Positions 26,705-35,518 of a DNA stretch of 64,000 nucleotides are shown in pieces. The first letter of the stretch is position 1. Every line of letters begins with the position of its first letter. The position numbers and the translations under genes were made by a program. The notes beneath the pieces are model-generated. The model saw only the letters and a program-made list of their open reading frames with translations. It made no database searches and was not told the origin of the DNA. The stretch is from Rhodanobacteraceae bacterium (GTDB lineage: Bacteria > Pseudomonadota > Gammaproteobacteria > Xanthomonadales > Rhodanobacteraceae): assembly GCA_016790075.1 (NCBI GenBank), contig JAEUPP010000070.1, positions 1 through 64,000 of the forward strand, written 5' to 3'.

Positions 26705-27707
26705 GGTTGCGGCCGTAGATGCGTGGTCGCGTAGCGCGATCGATCAGCGGCGCCAGCGCATTCATCAGTAGCACCGCGAACGCGACACCGTCCGGGAAAG
26801 TGCCCCAGCGCCGGATTATCAATGTAAGAACGGCGACGCCAGCACCGAAAATCAGGCGGCCACGCGGTGAGGTGCAGCCGCTGACCGGATCGGTTGCGAC
26901 AAACCAGGCGGCGAGCATGAGGCCGCCGCTGCCTAGCTGTTGCAGCGGCGAAGCATGGCGCTCCGCGTCGAGCAGCCAGAACGGCAGGGTCATCAGCACC
27001 GTGCCCGCGATCACGCCAACCGGTGCTTGCCAGCCTATGATCCGGCGCCAGAGCAGGTACAACCCGCCCAGGGTATAGGCCAGCGCGATCCAGGGCCCGG
27101 CCCCGGCGCGGCTGTCTGCATACAGGGGGCTGCTGTAAATCTCCGGCATGCGCAGACCCTGCGCGCCGAGTTGCCGTGCGACATCGAGCGGGGTTGCCGA
27201 GGACAGGGTGTCCCAGGTTATGCCTGGCCCTGCCAGGAATATGGCGCCGGCTGTTTCGGCCAGGCCAAGTGTGTAGGCAGGCCAGGTCGTCGCGGCATGC
27301 GGAAACGCCACCAGCACGAACGCGCAGCCAACCATTGCGGGATTGAACAGATTGGCGCCGAGGCCGCCGTAGGCATGCTTGGCGACGCCCAGGGCGACGA
27401 ACATGCCGAACGCGGACACCCACCAGGGCGCGAGAGGCGCCAGGCTCAACGCAAACAGTGCCGCGGTGACGGCTGCGCTGAAATCGCCGGCGGGGTTGAG
27501 TGGGGCAGGGCGCAGCCGCGACAGGGCGGTCTCCAGTGCAAGACCGAAGACGAGGGCAAGCACAAGCTGGAATGCGTGACCTGGGCCGTACGTCCAGAGT
27601 TGCAATGCAGCGCCTGGCAGCAGTGCCAGCAGTACCTCGGCCATGACGCGCTGCACGCGGCGGGGTGTGCTGATATGCGGCGCCAGCGCCGTCGCGAAGG
27701 TCTTCAC
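26697..27707 (-). CDS. rnfD: RnfD, integral membrane flavoprotein subunit
   Basis: The 336-residue protein is a polytopic RnfD/NqrB homologue with about nine membrane segments. The covalent FMN threonine lies in DTLSSATPLD. NPAMVGCAFVLVAFP and VATDPVSGCTSPRGR are family landmarks. The GTG start at 27707 overlaps the rnfC stop (GTGA), with AGGGGAGA upstream. A longer open frame back to about 28094 runs through rnfC in another phase and is not real. Confidence 0.88.
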   Translation of the reverse strand: MKTFATALAPHISTPRRVQRVMAEVLLALLPGAALQLWTYGPGHAFQLVLALVFGLALETALSRLRPAPLNPAGDFSAAVTAALFALSLAPLAPWWVSAFGMFVALGVAKHAYGGLGANLFNPAMVGCAFVLVAFPHAATTWPAYTLGLAETAGAIFLAGPGITWDTLSSATPLDVARQLGAQGLRMPEIYSSPLYADSRAGAGPWIALAYTLGGLYLLWRRIIGWQAPVGVIAGTVLMTLPFWLLDAERHASPLQQLGSGGLMLAAWFVATDPVSGCTSPRGRLIFGAGVAVLTLIIRRWGTFPDGVAFAVLLMNALAPLIDRATRPRIYGRNHA

Positions 27708-29302
27708 GAGGTCTCCCCTGGCGACTGTGGAGCGCCGGCCCTCGGCCCGTTGGCGTTTGTGCGCTTGGCCTTGCCGCGGGCGATGGCGGCAAGCACGGCG
27801 GACTTGTCCATGCGTGCGGCCGGGACAGGAGCCGCGTCGGCCGTTGCCGGTGTGGGCAGGTTTGCAGCGGCCTGTTCCTGTGCCAATGCATCGCGGCGTG
27901 CGGCGACGCGTGCGACTTTCTCCGCCTGCTCGCGCGCCAGGCGCTGGCCGCGGGCGCGATAGCGTTCGCGCGCCTGGTCGGCGCGCGTGCGCGCGGTCCG
28001 GGCAATGGCCTGTGCGGTCTTGGCCTGGCGATAGATATCCACGAGTGGAATCTGCGCAGGGCAGACGAAGGCGCAGCAGCCGCATTCGATGCATTCGGCG
28101 AGGCCGAGATCTGCAGCGCCTTCGGCATCATCAGCGCGCAGCAGGCGCAGCAGTTCCTGCGGCTGCAAACGTACCGGGCAGGCAGTGGCGCAGTCTCCGC
28201 AGCGGATGCAGGCCTGCTCCGGCGCGGGCGGGCGCAGCTCGGCGGCAGCAAGTACCAGAATCGCGTTGCTGGTGCGCGTCAGCGCGACCTCGTCATGGGG
28301 CAGCGAGATACCCATTAGCGGGCCGCCAAGAACCAGACGGGCTGCATCGGGCGCATAACCGCCCGCGGCTTCGATCAGGGTGGCTATGGTCGCACCGATA
28401 CGAACCTCGAATACCCCGCCGCTGACCACACCACGGCCCGCCAGGCTGATCAGCCGCGTGGTCATTGCCTCGCCTAGCGCAACAGCGCGCCAGGCGGCGG
28501 CGGCGGTAGCGACGTTCTGCACGGCAATGCCTATATCGACGGGCCAACTGCCGGCTGGCACTTCGCGCCCACAGAGCACCTCGATCAACTGCCGCTCGCC
28601 GCCTTGCGGATAGACGGTTGGTACCTGCGCCAGGGTGATCCCCGGGACGTTTACCAAGGCGGCGCGCAGGGCGTCAGCGGCAGCCAGCATGCGGTCCTGC
28701 AGCGCGATGATGATCTGGCGCGCACCGGCTATGCGGGCGAGCAGGCCGGCTCCTGCCACGACGTCCGCAGCGCGTTCTTGCAGCAGGGCCTGGTCACAGC
28801 TGATGTAAGGCTCACATTCGGCGCCGTTGAGTATCAGAGTCGATACCGGCCTGGCCAGTTTCTGCGCAGTGGCAAAACCTGCCCCACCCAGGCCGATGAC
28901 GCCGGCCTCAGCCAGCCGCCGGCGCAACTGCTGCGGGTCGGCCTGCGCCCAGTCGGCCATTGGCGGCAGCAGCAACGGCTCGTCGCGGCCATCGGGTTCG
29001 AGCACCAGATGAGGGGCAAGGCTGCCATCGCTCCTTGCCAGGGCATGGTCCTGGATTGCCACGATACAGCCGGATGTAGGCGCCGGAAGTATGGTCGCTA
29101 GCGCATCGGCAGCGTGGGCCAGCGCCTCGCCGCGGCGCACCTGTTGTCCCGGACTCACGCGGCAGTACAACGGGCCGCCGTCGGTTTCGGTCAGCGGCAG
29201 GTATAGCCGCCTGGGCAGCGGGCAGGGGCGTACAGCGGCCGGTTCACCCGCGTGCGGCAGCGCCGCCGCCGCGAGGCCGCCGTGGATGCGGTGCAGTGAC
29301 AT
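27704..29302 (-). CDS. rnfC: RnfC, FMN/NADH-binding iron-sulfur subunit
   Basis: RnfC is the cytoplasmic subunit thought to exchange electrons with NADH. The 532-residue protein has an N-terminal barrel-like domain, a flavin/NADH-binding GLGGAGFATAQK followed by LNGAECEPYISCD, an SLBB-like region, and two 4Fe-4S motifs, CIRCGDCATACP and CIECGCCAFVCP, near residues 370-420. The C-terminal Ala/Arg/Lys-rich tail is common in proteobacterial RnfC. ATG 29302 is the start; the same frame stays open across the antisense of secD, which I regard as chance. rnfA and rnfB, usually upstream, are not here. Confidence 0.9.
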   Translation of the reverse strand: MSLHRIHGGLAAAALPHAGEPAAVRPCPLPRRLYLPLTETDGGPLYCRVSPGQQVRRGEALAHAADALATILPAPTSGCIVAIQDHALARSDGSLAPHLVLEPDGRDEPLLLPPMADWAQADPQQLRRRLAEAGVIGLGGAGFATAQKLARPVSTLILNGAECEPYISCDQALLQERAADVVAGAGLLARIAGARQIIIALQDRMLAAADALRAALVNVPGITLAQVPTVYPQGGERQLIEVLCGREVPAGSWPVDIGIAVQNVATAAAAWRAVALGEAMTTRLISLAGRGVVSGGVFEVRIGATIATLIEAAGGYAPDAARLVLGGPLMGISLPHDEVALTRTSNAILVLAAAELRPPAPEQACIRCGDCATACPVRLQPQELLRLLRADDAEGAADLGLAECIECGCCAFVCPAQIPLVDIYRQAKTAQAIARTARTRADQARERYRARGQRLAREQAEKVARVAARRDALAQEQAAANLPTPATADAAPVPAARMDKSAVLAAIARGKAKRTNANGPRAGAPQSPGETS

Positions 29303-29455
29303 AGCCCGGGATTGTAGGCGGTTGCGGCCCCGGCCTTGAACCGGGTCGGTCCTGCCACTATGCCCTTGCGGTGCGCGGGGTCGGGCTGCGTGGCATACTG
29401 CGCGACTTTGCAAGACTGGGCAGATCTCGGCCCGGTTCCAACCAGCGAGAACACC

Positions 29456-29791
29456 ATGGATTTTCTGATTTCGACGGCACAGGCCCAGGCCGCGCCTGGC
29501 GCGCCGCCCGCAGGCGGCGGGATGAGCTCCATTCTGATGATGGTCGCGATGTTCGCGATCTTCTATTTCATGCTGATCCGCCCGCAGATGAAGCGCGCCA
29601 AGGAACAACGCGCCATGGTTGCTGCGCTGGCCAAGGGCGACGAGGTCGCGACCTCGACCGGCATGCTGGGAACGATCACCGACATCAGCGAGTCCTACGT
29701 CAGCGTCGAAATCGCGCCCGATGTGGTGGTCAAGCTGCAGAAACAGGCGATCACGGCCGTGTTGCCGAAGGGTACGCTGAAATCTGTTTGA
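29456..29791 (+). CDS. yajC: Preprotein translocase subunit YajC
   Basis: YajC joins SecD and SecF in the accessory complex of the Sec translocon. The 111-residue protein has one membrane helix (ILMMVAMFAIFYFMLIRPQ) and the following KRAKEQRAMVAALAKGDEV and GTITDISE segments typical of the family. ATG 29456 is preceded by a weak GCGAGA. It is the first gene of yajC-secD-secF and diverges from rnfC across 153 bases. Confidence 0.93.
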   Translation: MDFLISTAQAQAAPGAPPAGGGMSSILMMVAMFAIFYFMLIRPQMKRAKEQRAMVAALAKGDEVATSTGMLGTITDISESYVSVEIAPDVVVKLQKQAITAVLPKGTLKSV

Positions 29792-29890
29792 TCTTGCTGC
29801 GCCGGTGAACCCGGCGCAGTTCGTTTTCCGATACGTCGACACGTGTGCGGCGCTAGGTCCGCTACGTTGGATCAACCTGGGATTCAAGGC

Positions 29891-31753
29891 ATGAACGAGT
29901 TCCCCCGCTGGAAGTACGCGCTGGTTGCGGTAGCGCTGCTGTTCGGATTCCTTTACGCGCTGCCCAACCTGTTCCCCAAGGAACCGGCCGTGCAGATTTC
30001 GGCCAACCGCGGCTTTACGGTCGATACGGCGCTGAAGGAGAAGGCACAGGGCATACTCGAAACGCAGAAGATCGGTTTCGAGTCGCTGAGCATCGAAGGG
30101 GAGCGTCTGCTTGTGCGCTTTCCCGATACCACGGTTCAGGCCAAGGGCTCCGATGCGTTGCGCGCCCAGCTTGGCGACAACTATGTGGTCGCGCTGAATC
30201 TTGCCTCCACCGTGCCGGCCTGGCTTGAGTCGATCTACGCGCGCTCCATGCCGCTGGGTCTCGATCTGCAAGGCGGCGTGCACTTCCTGCTTGAGGTCGA
30301 CCAGAAGGCGGTACTGGAAAAGCAGGAAACGCACTATGCCGAAGAAATCCGCGGCATAGCGCGCGAGAAGAAGATCCCGGGCGTCACCGCAAACCGCAGC
30401 GCGCAGGGCATAGTCGCGATCACACGCAGTGCCGAAGACCGCGATCGCCTCGCGGCTGAATTGGGCCGGGCCGTGCCTGAGCTGCAGTTCACGAACGGCA
30501 CCGAAAGTGACAGCGGCTATTCGCTGATTGCAAAGGTCAGCGAGGCCAAGATCCGCGAAATTTCGACCAACACGATCAAGCAGAACCTCGGCACTCTGCG
30601 CAATCGCGTGAACGAGCTGGGGGTGGCCGAGCCGGTCGTCGCGCAGCAGGGCGAATCGCGCATCGTCATCGAACTGCCGGGTGTGCAGGACACGGCCGCA
30701 GCGAAGAAAGTCATAGGCGCAACGGCGACGCTGGAATACCGCGCCGTGGATACGAGTGTCGATGCCTTGCAGTTGACGCCGAACAGCCCGGTGCCGCCGG
30801 ACTCCAAGATCTACTACCGCCGCGATAGCGGCGCACCGGTGCTGCTCAAGAAGAAGGTCATCGCCAGCGGCGCTGACCTCGTGAACGCAGCGGCGATTCC
30901 CGATCCGCAGAGCGGCACGCCGGCGGTCTCGATCAAGCTCAACACGGCTGGCGGGAAGCGCATGCTCGATTTCACCATGCAAAGCGTCGGCAAGCCCATG
31001 GCCGTGGTCTATACCGAGCGCATTCCCGAAGTGAAGATCGTCGACGGCAAGGAAGTGCGCAGCGCCAAGACCAAGGAAGAAGTCATCAATGTGGCGACGA
31101 TCCAGGGCGTGTTCGGCCCGCAGTTCCAGACCACGGGTCTGGACAGCATGAAAGAGGCTAACGAACTCGCACTGTTCCTGCGCGCCGGTTCGCTGGCGGC
31201 GCCGGTCGATATCGTCGAGGAACGCGTCATCGGCCCCAGCCTGGGCCAGGACAACATCGCCAAGGGCATACTTGCCGTGATTATCGGCGTGACTCTGGTG
31301 GTGGTCTTCGTCGGCCTGTACTACAGGCTGTTTGGCCTGATTGCGGATGCAGCGCTGCTGCTTAACCTGGTGCTGCTGGTCGCCATTCTGTCGTTGCTGC
31401 AGGCCACGCTGACCTTGCCCGCGATCGCCGGCATCGTGCTGACATTGGGTATGGCGATCGATGCCAACGTACTGATCTGCGAACGCATACGCGAGGAGCT
31501 ACGTAACGGCTCCACGCCCATGGCGGCCATTAGCCGGGGCTATGACAAGGCCTGGGCAACGATTCTCGACGCGAACGTGACTCATCTGATCGCCGCGTTC
31601 GGCCTGATGGCGTTCGGCTCCGGCCCTATCCGCGGCTTTGCCTTCACCCTCGCGATCGGTATTGCGACGTCGATGTTCACCTCGGTCATGGTGACTCATG
31701 TGCTCGTCGGCCTCATTTTCAACGGCCGTCGCCTCAAGACGCTGTCGGTCTGA
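29891..31753 (+). CDS. secD: Protein translocase subunit SecD
   Basis: SecD uses the proton-motive force to help pull exported proteins into the periplasm. The 620-residue protein has an N-terminal helix, the conserved LGLDLQGGVHFLLEVD, a large periplasmic domain and a C-terminal membrane bundle containing GPSLGQDNIAKGI and GMAIDANVLICERIREEL. ATG 29891 follows CAAGG by three bases. The downstream gene secF begins 17 bases later. Confidence 0.95.
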   Translation: MNEFPRWKYALVAVALLFGFLYALPNLFPKEPAVQISANRGFTVDTALKEKAQGILETQKIGFESLSIEGERLLVRFPDTTVQAKGSDALRAQLGDNYVVALNLASTVPAWLESIYARSMPLGLDLQGGVHFLLEVDQKAVLEKQETHYAEEIRGIAREKKIPGVTANRSAQGIVAITRSAEDRDRLAAELGRAVPELQFTNGTESDSGYSLIAKVSEAKIREISTNTIKQNLGTLRNRVNELGVAEPVVAQQGESRIVIELPGVQDTAAAKKVIGATATLEYRAVDTSVDALQLTPNSPVPPDSKIYYRRDSGAPVLLKKKVIASGADLVNAAAIPDPQSGTPAVSIKLNTAGGKRMLDFTMQSVGKPMAVVYTERIPEVKIVDGKEVRSAKTKEEVINVATIQGVFGPQFQTTGLDSMKEANELALFLRAGSLAAPVDIVEERVIGPSLGQDNIAKGILAVIIGVTLVVVFVGLYYRLFGLIADAALLLNLVLLVAILSLLQATLTLPAIAGIVLTLGMAIDANVLICERIREELRNGSTPMAAISRGYDKAWATILDANVTHLIAAFGLMAFGSGPIRGFAFTLAIGIATSMFTSVMVTHVLVGLIFNGRRLKTLSV

Positions 31754-31770
31754 TCCAGGAGTTCGTCACC

Positions 31771-32775
31771 ATGGAACTGTTCAAGTCCGAATCCAATTTC
31801 GACTTCATGGCCTGGCGCAAGCTGAGCCTGACCCTGTCGGCGATCCTCTGTGTGTTGTCGGCGGCCATCATCTTCGTGCGCGGCCTGGATTACGGCCTCG
31901 ACTTCGAGGGCGGCGCCATGATCGAAGTGAAGTACGAGCAGGCGGCTGAAATCGCCGACATTCGTGCAGCGCTGCAAAAAGCCGGTTTTGCGAACGCGGT
32001 CGTGCAGGGGCTGGGCACGACGACGGAATATGCGATCCGCATCAAGCCCAGCGAGGCGCACGCCGAGGAGGCCAAGCCGGAGCCGGTTGCGCAAGATGGC
32101 GACAAAACTGCCACCGGAATCAGCAAGGCACAGACCGACAAGATTGCCGCCGACGTGCTCAAGGCGCTAACCGTGACGCGTGCCGATGTCAGTGTGACGC
32201 GCAGCGATTTCGTAGGCTCCAGCGTCGGTGAAGAGCTCCGCGAACAGGGGCTGGTTGCCGTGCTGTTCGTGATTCTTGGCATCATGGTCTACCTCTGGCT
32301 GCGCTTTGAATGGCGCTTTGCGGTTGCCGCCGTAGCCAGTGAAATTCACGATACCTTGATCACGGTCGGCATTTTTGCGCTGACCAGCCGTGAGTTCGAC
32401 TTGCCGGCGCTGGCCGCAGTACTGTCCGTCGTTGGCTATTCAATCAACGACAAGGTCGTCGTATTCGACCGTGTGCGCGAAATTTTCCGCTCTTCACGCA
32501 AGGGCGAGCCCTATGAAATCCTGAACCGGTCGATCAACTCGACCATGTCGCGCACCATCATGACCGGCCTGACCACGAGCCTTGCGGTCGGCACGCTGTA
32601 TTTTGTCGGCGGCCCGGCGCTGGAGAACTTCGGCCTTATCATGCTGATCGGTATCCTGGTCGGCACGCTGTCGTCGGTGTTCTTCGCGAACCCCATTCTG
32701 CTCTGGCTGGGCGTGTCCAAGCAGGATCTGATGCCCAGGACCAAGGAAGACCCGGAACTCGCCGCGCGGCCGTAA
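31771..32775 (+). CDS. secF: Protein translocase subunit SecF
   Basis: SecF pairs with SecD. The 334-residue protein has the GLDYGLDFEGGAMIEV signature, the DFVGSSVGEEL segment and the membrane motif VVGYSINDKVVVFDRVRE. A hydrophilic Glu/Lys/Ala-rich stretch near residues 92-115 of the periplasmic domain looks like a lineage-specific insertion. AGGAG precedes ATG 31771, and a strong terminator follows at 32799-32826. Confidence 0.95.
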   Translation: MELFKSESNFDFMAWRKLSLTLSAILCVLSAAIIFVRGLDYGLDFEGGAMIEVKYEQAAEIADIRAALQKAGFANAVVQGLGTTTEYAIRIKPSEAHAEEAKPEPVAQDGDKTATGISKAQTDKIAADVLKALTVTRADVSVTRSDFVGSSVGEELREQGLVAVLFVILGIMVYLWLRFEWRFAVAAVASEIHDTLITVGIFALTSREFDLPALAAVLSVVGYSINDKVVVFDRVREIFRSSRKGEPYEILNRSINSTMSRTIMTGLTTSLAVGTLYFVGGPALENFGLIMLIGILVGTLSSVFFANPILLWLGVSKQDLMPRTKEDPELAARP

Positions 32776-32798
32776 CACTTGCCTGGCTTCTTCCCTGG

Positions 32799-32826
32799 AA
32801 AACGGCCCGTGCAACCGGGCCGTTTT
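32799..32826 (+). terminator. Intrinsic terminator after secF
   Basis: AAAACGGCCCG pairs with CGGGCCGTTTT, an 11-bp stem with a 6-base loop whose 3' arm ends in TTTT. It sits 23 bases after the secF stop and, being symmetric, could also act on the other strand. Confidence 0.85.
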
Positions 32827-32920
32827 CGTTGGTGCTCTCACTGGGCTGAATGACCCAATCGTCAACCCCGCCTTCATTGCCACGCCGTTGACCGCGATTC
32901 CCTGGCGCAGGAGTACCGTC

Positions 32921-33571
32921 ATGCCGCGTTTGTTCACCCTGATTCCCCTGTTGTTCGCCGCTCCACTGCAGGCTGCTGATGGTCTAGGCATGACATTTGG
33001 CAATAACAGTAACGAATCCACCGGCGATGGGGTCGTCTTCGTGACTTGCCACGGGTTACCGCGGACTGAAGGCGGCAGCTGCAATCCTTATTCTGGCGAT
33101 ACCTCGTGTGCGACGCGTTTGCCACTCCTGTGCCTTGAGGTCGATGGCCGGCCGCGCCCGCCCGGACTGCTACTGCCTCCGGCCGGCAGCGCTGCGGCGA
33201 TGCCGAGCAACTTCTATGCGGGCTGGGCTGCGGGACGTGTCGCCGCGACTTCGCCGATTGCCGGCCACGATCTGCGCTCGGCGCAAGCAGCTGACACGAT
33301 CTGCCGCAACAAATTCGGCCATGGCTGGCGCATGGCCGAGTTTCATGACGGGATTGTCGACGCGGCAGGCAACCATGGTGGTTGGGCCTGGTATGCCCAC
33401 GGTCAGCTCGATACCTCGACCCGTTACTGGGTTCGCATCAACGATCAGCCGGGGAATTGCTGGGATGGTGTCGAAGATGGCGGTTTGCAGGCCGGCCGCG
33501 GCACGCGGCCGAAAAAAAGCGATGGCAAGCAGCCGGTGCACAAGATCGCCGTGCCGGAAAAGGTCGATTGA
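32921..33571 (+). CDS. Secreted protein of unknown function, Cys- and Trp-containing
   Basis: I do not recognise the family. The 216-residue protein has a signal peptide (MPRLFTLIPLLFAAPLQA) and six cysteines in the first half and middle (CHG, SCNP, SCAT, LCLE, ICRN, NCWD), suggesting disulfides. A distinctive region CRNKFGHGWRMAEFHDG followed by GGWAWYAHGQLD and RYWVRIND looks like a compact extracellular domain in which a Trp-rich core is surrounded by acidic and amide residues. The tail is Lys-rich. AGGAG lies eight bases before ATG 32921. It is monocistronic, following the secF terminator. Confidence 0.72.
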   Translation: MPRLFTLIPLLFAAPLQAADGLGMTFGNNSNESTGDGVVFVTCHGLPRTEGGSCNPYSGDTSCATRLPLLCLEVDGRPRPPGLLLPPAGSAAAMPSNFYAGWAAGRVAATSPIAGHDLRSAQAADTICRNKFGHGWRMAEFHDGIVDAAGNHGGWAWYAHGQLDTSTRYWVRINDQPGNCWDGVEDGGLQAGRGTRPKKSDGKQPVHKIAVPEKVD

Positions 33572-33583
33572 CTTCAAGCCGGT

Positions 33584-33691
33584 GCATCGTGCGGACGTCC
33601 TGGCCCTGAGGGGAGCAGGGGCCTGATGCGCAGGACGTCAGGGGGTAACGGCTGGGGAGGTGCCAACAATCCGGCTGCGTCCGCACGATGC
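33584..33691. repeat. 108-bp element with 13-bp perfect terminal inverted repeats
   Basis: GCATCGTGCGGAC (33584-33596) is repeated inverted at 33679-33691, and the pairing extends one further base inward (33597 with 33678). Inside, GTCCTG and CAGGAC form a second nested pairing around a GC-rich core. It fills most of the gap between the convergent secreted-protein gene and suhB. It may be a bidirectional terminator structure or a small inverted-repeat mobile element; a second copy was not seen in the window. Confidence 0.6.
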
Positions 33692-33753
33692 CTGGTAGTT
33701 GAGGCAGTGGCGGCGACTTTCCTTTCACGCCCGCGTTGCAGCAATTGCGCAGT

Positions 33754-34557
33754 TCAGCCTGCAAGCAGCTCCGGCGGCAGCAGGGGCTGGATGGTGTTGA
33801 CGATGCCGAAAGCGACCTTGTGGCCGCCGGCGACGAGGTTGCCGGATTCAGGAACGCCGTCGCGGCCAGCCATGTCGCAATAGCGACCGCCGGCTTCACG
33901 TACCAGCAGGCAGCCTGCGGCCATGTCCCAGAGTTTCAGGCCGGTCTCGTAATACCCGTCAAAACGGCCACAGGCGACATAGGCGAGATCCAGCGCGGCT
34001 GAACCGGAGCGGCGTATGTCTTCGGCGCTGGCGAGCAGGGCCTGGGTCATTTCGATCTGTGGCCGCAGGTGGCGGCGCTGGCGGTAGGGAAAGCCAGTGC
34101 AGAGCAGCGCGCCGGCCAGCCCTTCGCTGGCACTCACCCGGATGCGGCGTTCGTTGAGAAAGGCGCCGTCGCCCTTGCTGGCGGTAAAGGTCTCATTGCG
34201 CAGCGGATCGTAGATCACGCCATAGACCGGCTCACTGCCTTCCAGCATCGCGATAGACACACAGAAATGCGGGATGCCGCGCAGGAAGTTATGGGTGCCG
34301 TCAAGCGGGTCGACCACCCAGGTGTAACGAGACTTGCCGTGCTGGCCGGTTTCCTCGCCAATAAAGGCATGGGTGGGATAGGCGCGCTTGAGATCACGCA
34401 TGATCAATTGTTCCGCCATGCGATCGACTTCGGAGACGAAGTCCATGCGCTCCTTCTCATGCACGGCCAGGCCTTCAACACGATTCAGATTGCGCACGAT
34501 CAGATTACCGGCGGCACGGGCGGCACGGACCGCGACGTTGATGGCGGGTCTGGGCAT
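33754..34557 (-). CDS. suhB: Inositol-1-monophosphatase SuhB
   Basis: The 267-residue magnesium-dependent phosphatase has GEET (residues 67-70), DPLDGTHNF beginning at Asp83, and the late WDMAAG motif, which together form the metal site. In bacteria SuhB also acts in ribosomal RNA antitermination. GGAG lies before ATG 34557. It is divergent from trmJ, a pairing common in gammaproteobacteria. The preceding open stretch up to 34869 has no coding look. Confidence 0.93.
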   Translation of the reverse strand: MPRPAINVAVRAARAAGNLIVRNLNRVEGLAVHEKERMDFVSEVDRMAEQLIMRDLKRAYPTHAFIGEETGQHGKSRYTWVVDPLDGTHNFLRGIPHFCVSIAMLEGSEPVYGVIYDPLRNETFTASKGDGAFLNERRIRVSASEGLAGALLCTGFPYRQRRHLRPQIEMTQALLASAEDIRRSGSAALDLAYVACGRFDGYYETGLKLWDMAAGCLLVREAGGRYCDMAGRDGVPESGNLVAGGHKVAFGIVNTIQPLLPPELLAG

Positions 34558-34739
34558 GGAAACTCCGATCGAATGGCTTGAAGAAAGAGCGTCGCCGGCG
34601 TCGGGGCTGGCGCGGGGCGCGAAGGGTAGCAGAAGGGGGGAGGAGGAGCCAGGGAAGCTGCGCTGCAGACCCGTCGCTGCGTTGGCCTGCCGGGTCTCGG
34701 CGCGTATGCTGGCGCGCTGCTGGTTTCCTCGCTCCCACC

Positions 34740-35501
34740 ATGACTCATTTTTCCGCTCTCTCCGCGCGCCTGCGATTCGTGCTCGTGCGTACCTCTCAGC
34801 CTGGCAATATCGGTGCGGCAGCACGCGCCATTCGCACCATGGGATTTGCGCGGCTGGTGCTGGTCGCACCGCAGCGTTATCCCGATCCGGAAGCGACAGC
34901 GTTCGCGGCAGGTGCCAGTGGCGTACTCGCCGATGCGGTTGTGGTGCCGGACCTGCGCAGCGCGATCGGTGATTGCCAGGCTGTCTACGGCGCGACGGCG
35001 CGTCAGCGCGCGGTGGCGCTGCAGGAGTTCACGCCGCGCGAGGTCGTAATGCCCGTGCAGACAGCGGCGCAGTCAGGCGGCGAGGTCGCCATCGTGTTCG
35101 GCAACGAACGCACGGGGCTTGAGAATGACGAGCTCGCGCTATGCCATGGTGCCGTGCATATACCGGCCGCGGCGGACTACAGCTCGTTGAATCTGGCGCA
35201 GGCCGTGCAGGTGCTGGCCTACGAGTTGCGCATGGGGTTCCTTGGCAATCCCACGGCGCCGCCGCCGCATCGCACCGATCCGCCCGCATCAGCCGAACAG
35301 ATGGAGGGTTTTTTTGCCCATTTGTATGCGGCGCTGTATGACATCGATTTCCACAAGGGAAGGTCGCCAGAGACCATCATGCTGCGCTTGCGCAAACTGT
35401 TCCTGCGGGCACAGCCCGATGAGCGCGAGCTGCGCGTCCTGCGCGGGATCCTGGCCGACGCGCAACGCATGGCGCGGTTGGCGCGTGGCGACCGGAAATA
35501 G
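34740..35501 (+). CDS. trmJ: tRNA (cytidine/uridine-2'-O-)-methyltransferase TrmJ
   Basis: TrmJ methylates the ribose at position 32 of tRNAs. The 253-residue SPOUT protein has the knot motifs NIGAAARAIRTMGF, IVFGNERTGLEN and SLNLAQAVQVLAYELR, with a C-terminal helical extension containing GRSPETIMLRLRKLFLRAQPDERELRVL. ATG 34740 is the first start consistent with the family. Its promoter lies in the 182-base divergent region shared with suhB. Confidence 0.93.
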   Translation: MTHFSALSARLRFVLVRTSQPGNIGAAARAIRTMGFARLVLVAPQRYPDPEATAFAAGASGVLADAVVVPDLRSAIGDCQAVYGATARQRAVALQEFTPREVVMPVQTAAQSGGEVAIVFGNERTGLENDELALCHGAVHIPAAADYSSLNLAQAVQVLAYELRMGFLGNPTAPPPHRTDPPASAEQMEGFFAHLYAALYDIDFHKGRSPETIMLRLRKLFLRAQPDERELRVLRGILADAQRMARLARGDRK

Positions 35502-35518
35502 GCGTTGACCCGGCGCGG

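Noticed and set aside
26668-28251. Minus-strand frame of 527 codons over rnfD and rnfC
   Set aside because: It is a different phase of the same strand as rnfD and rnfC, whose protein sequences are clearly recognised; the alternative product is Arg/Pro-rich and motif-free.
29303-30982. Upstream extension of the rnfC reading frame
   Set aside because: The frame stays open across the complement of yajC and secD, but RnfC homology begins at ATG 29302 and the extension has no family resemblance.
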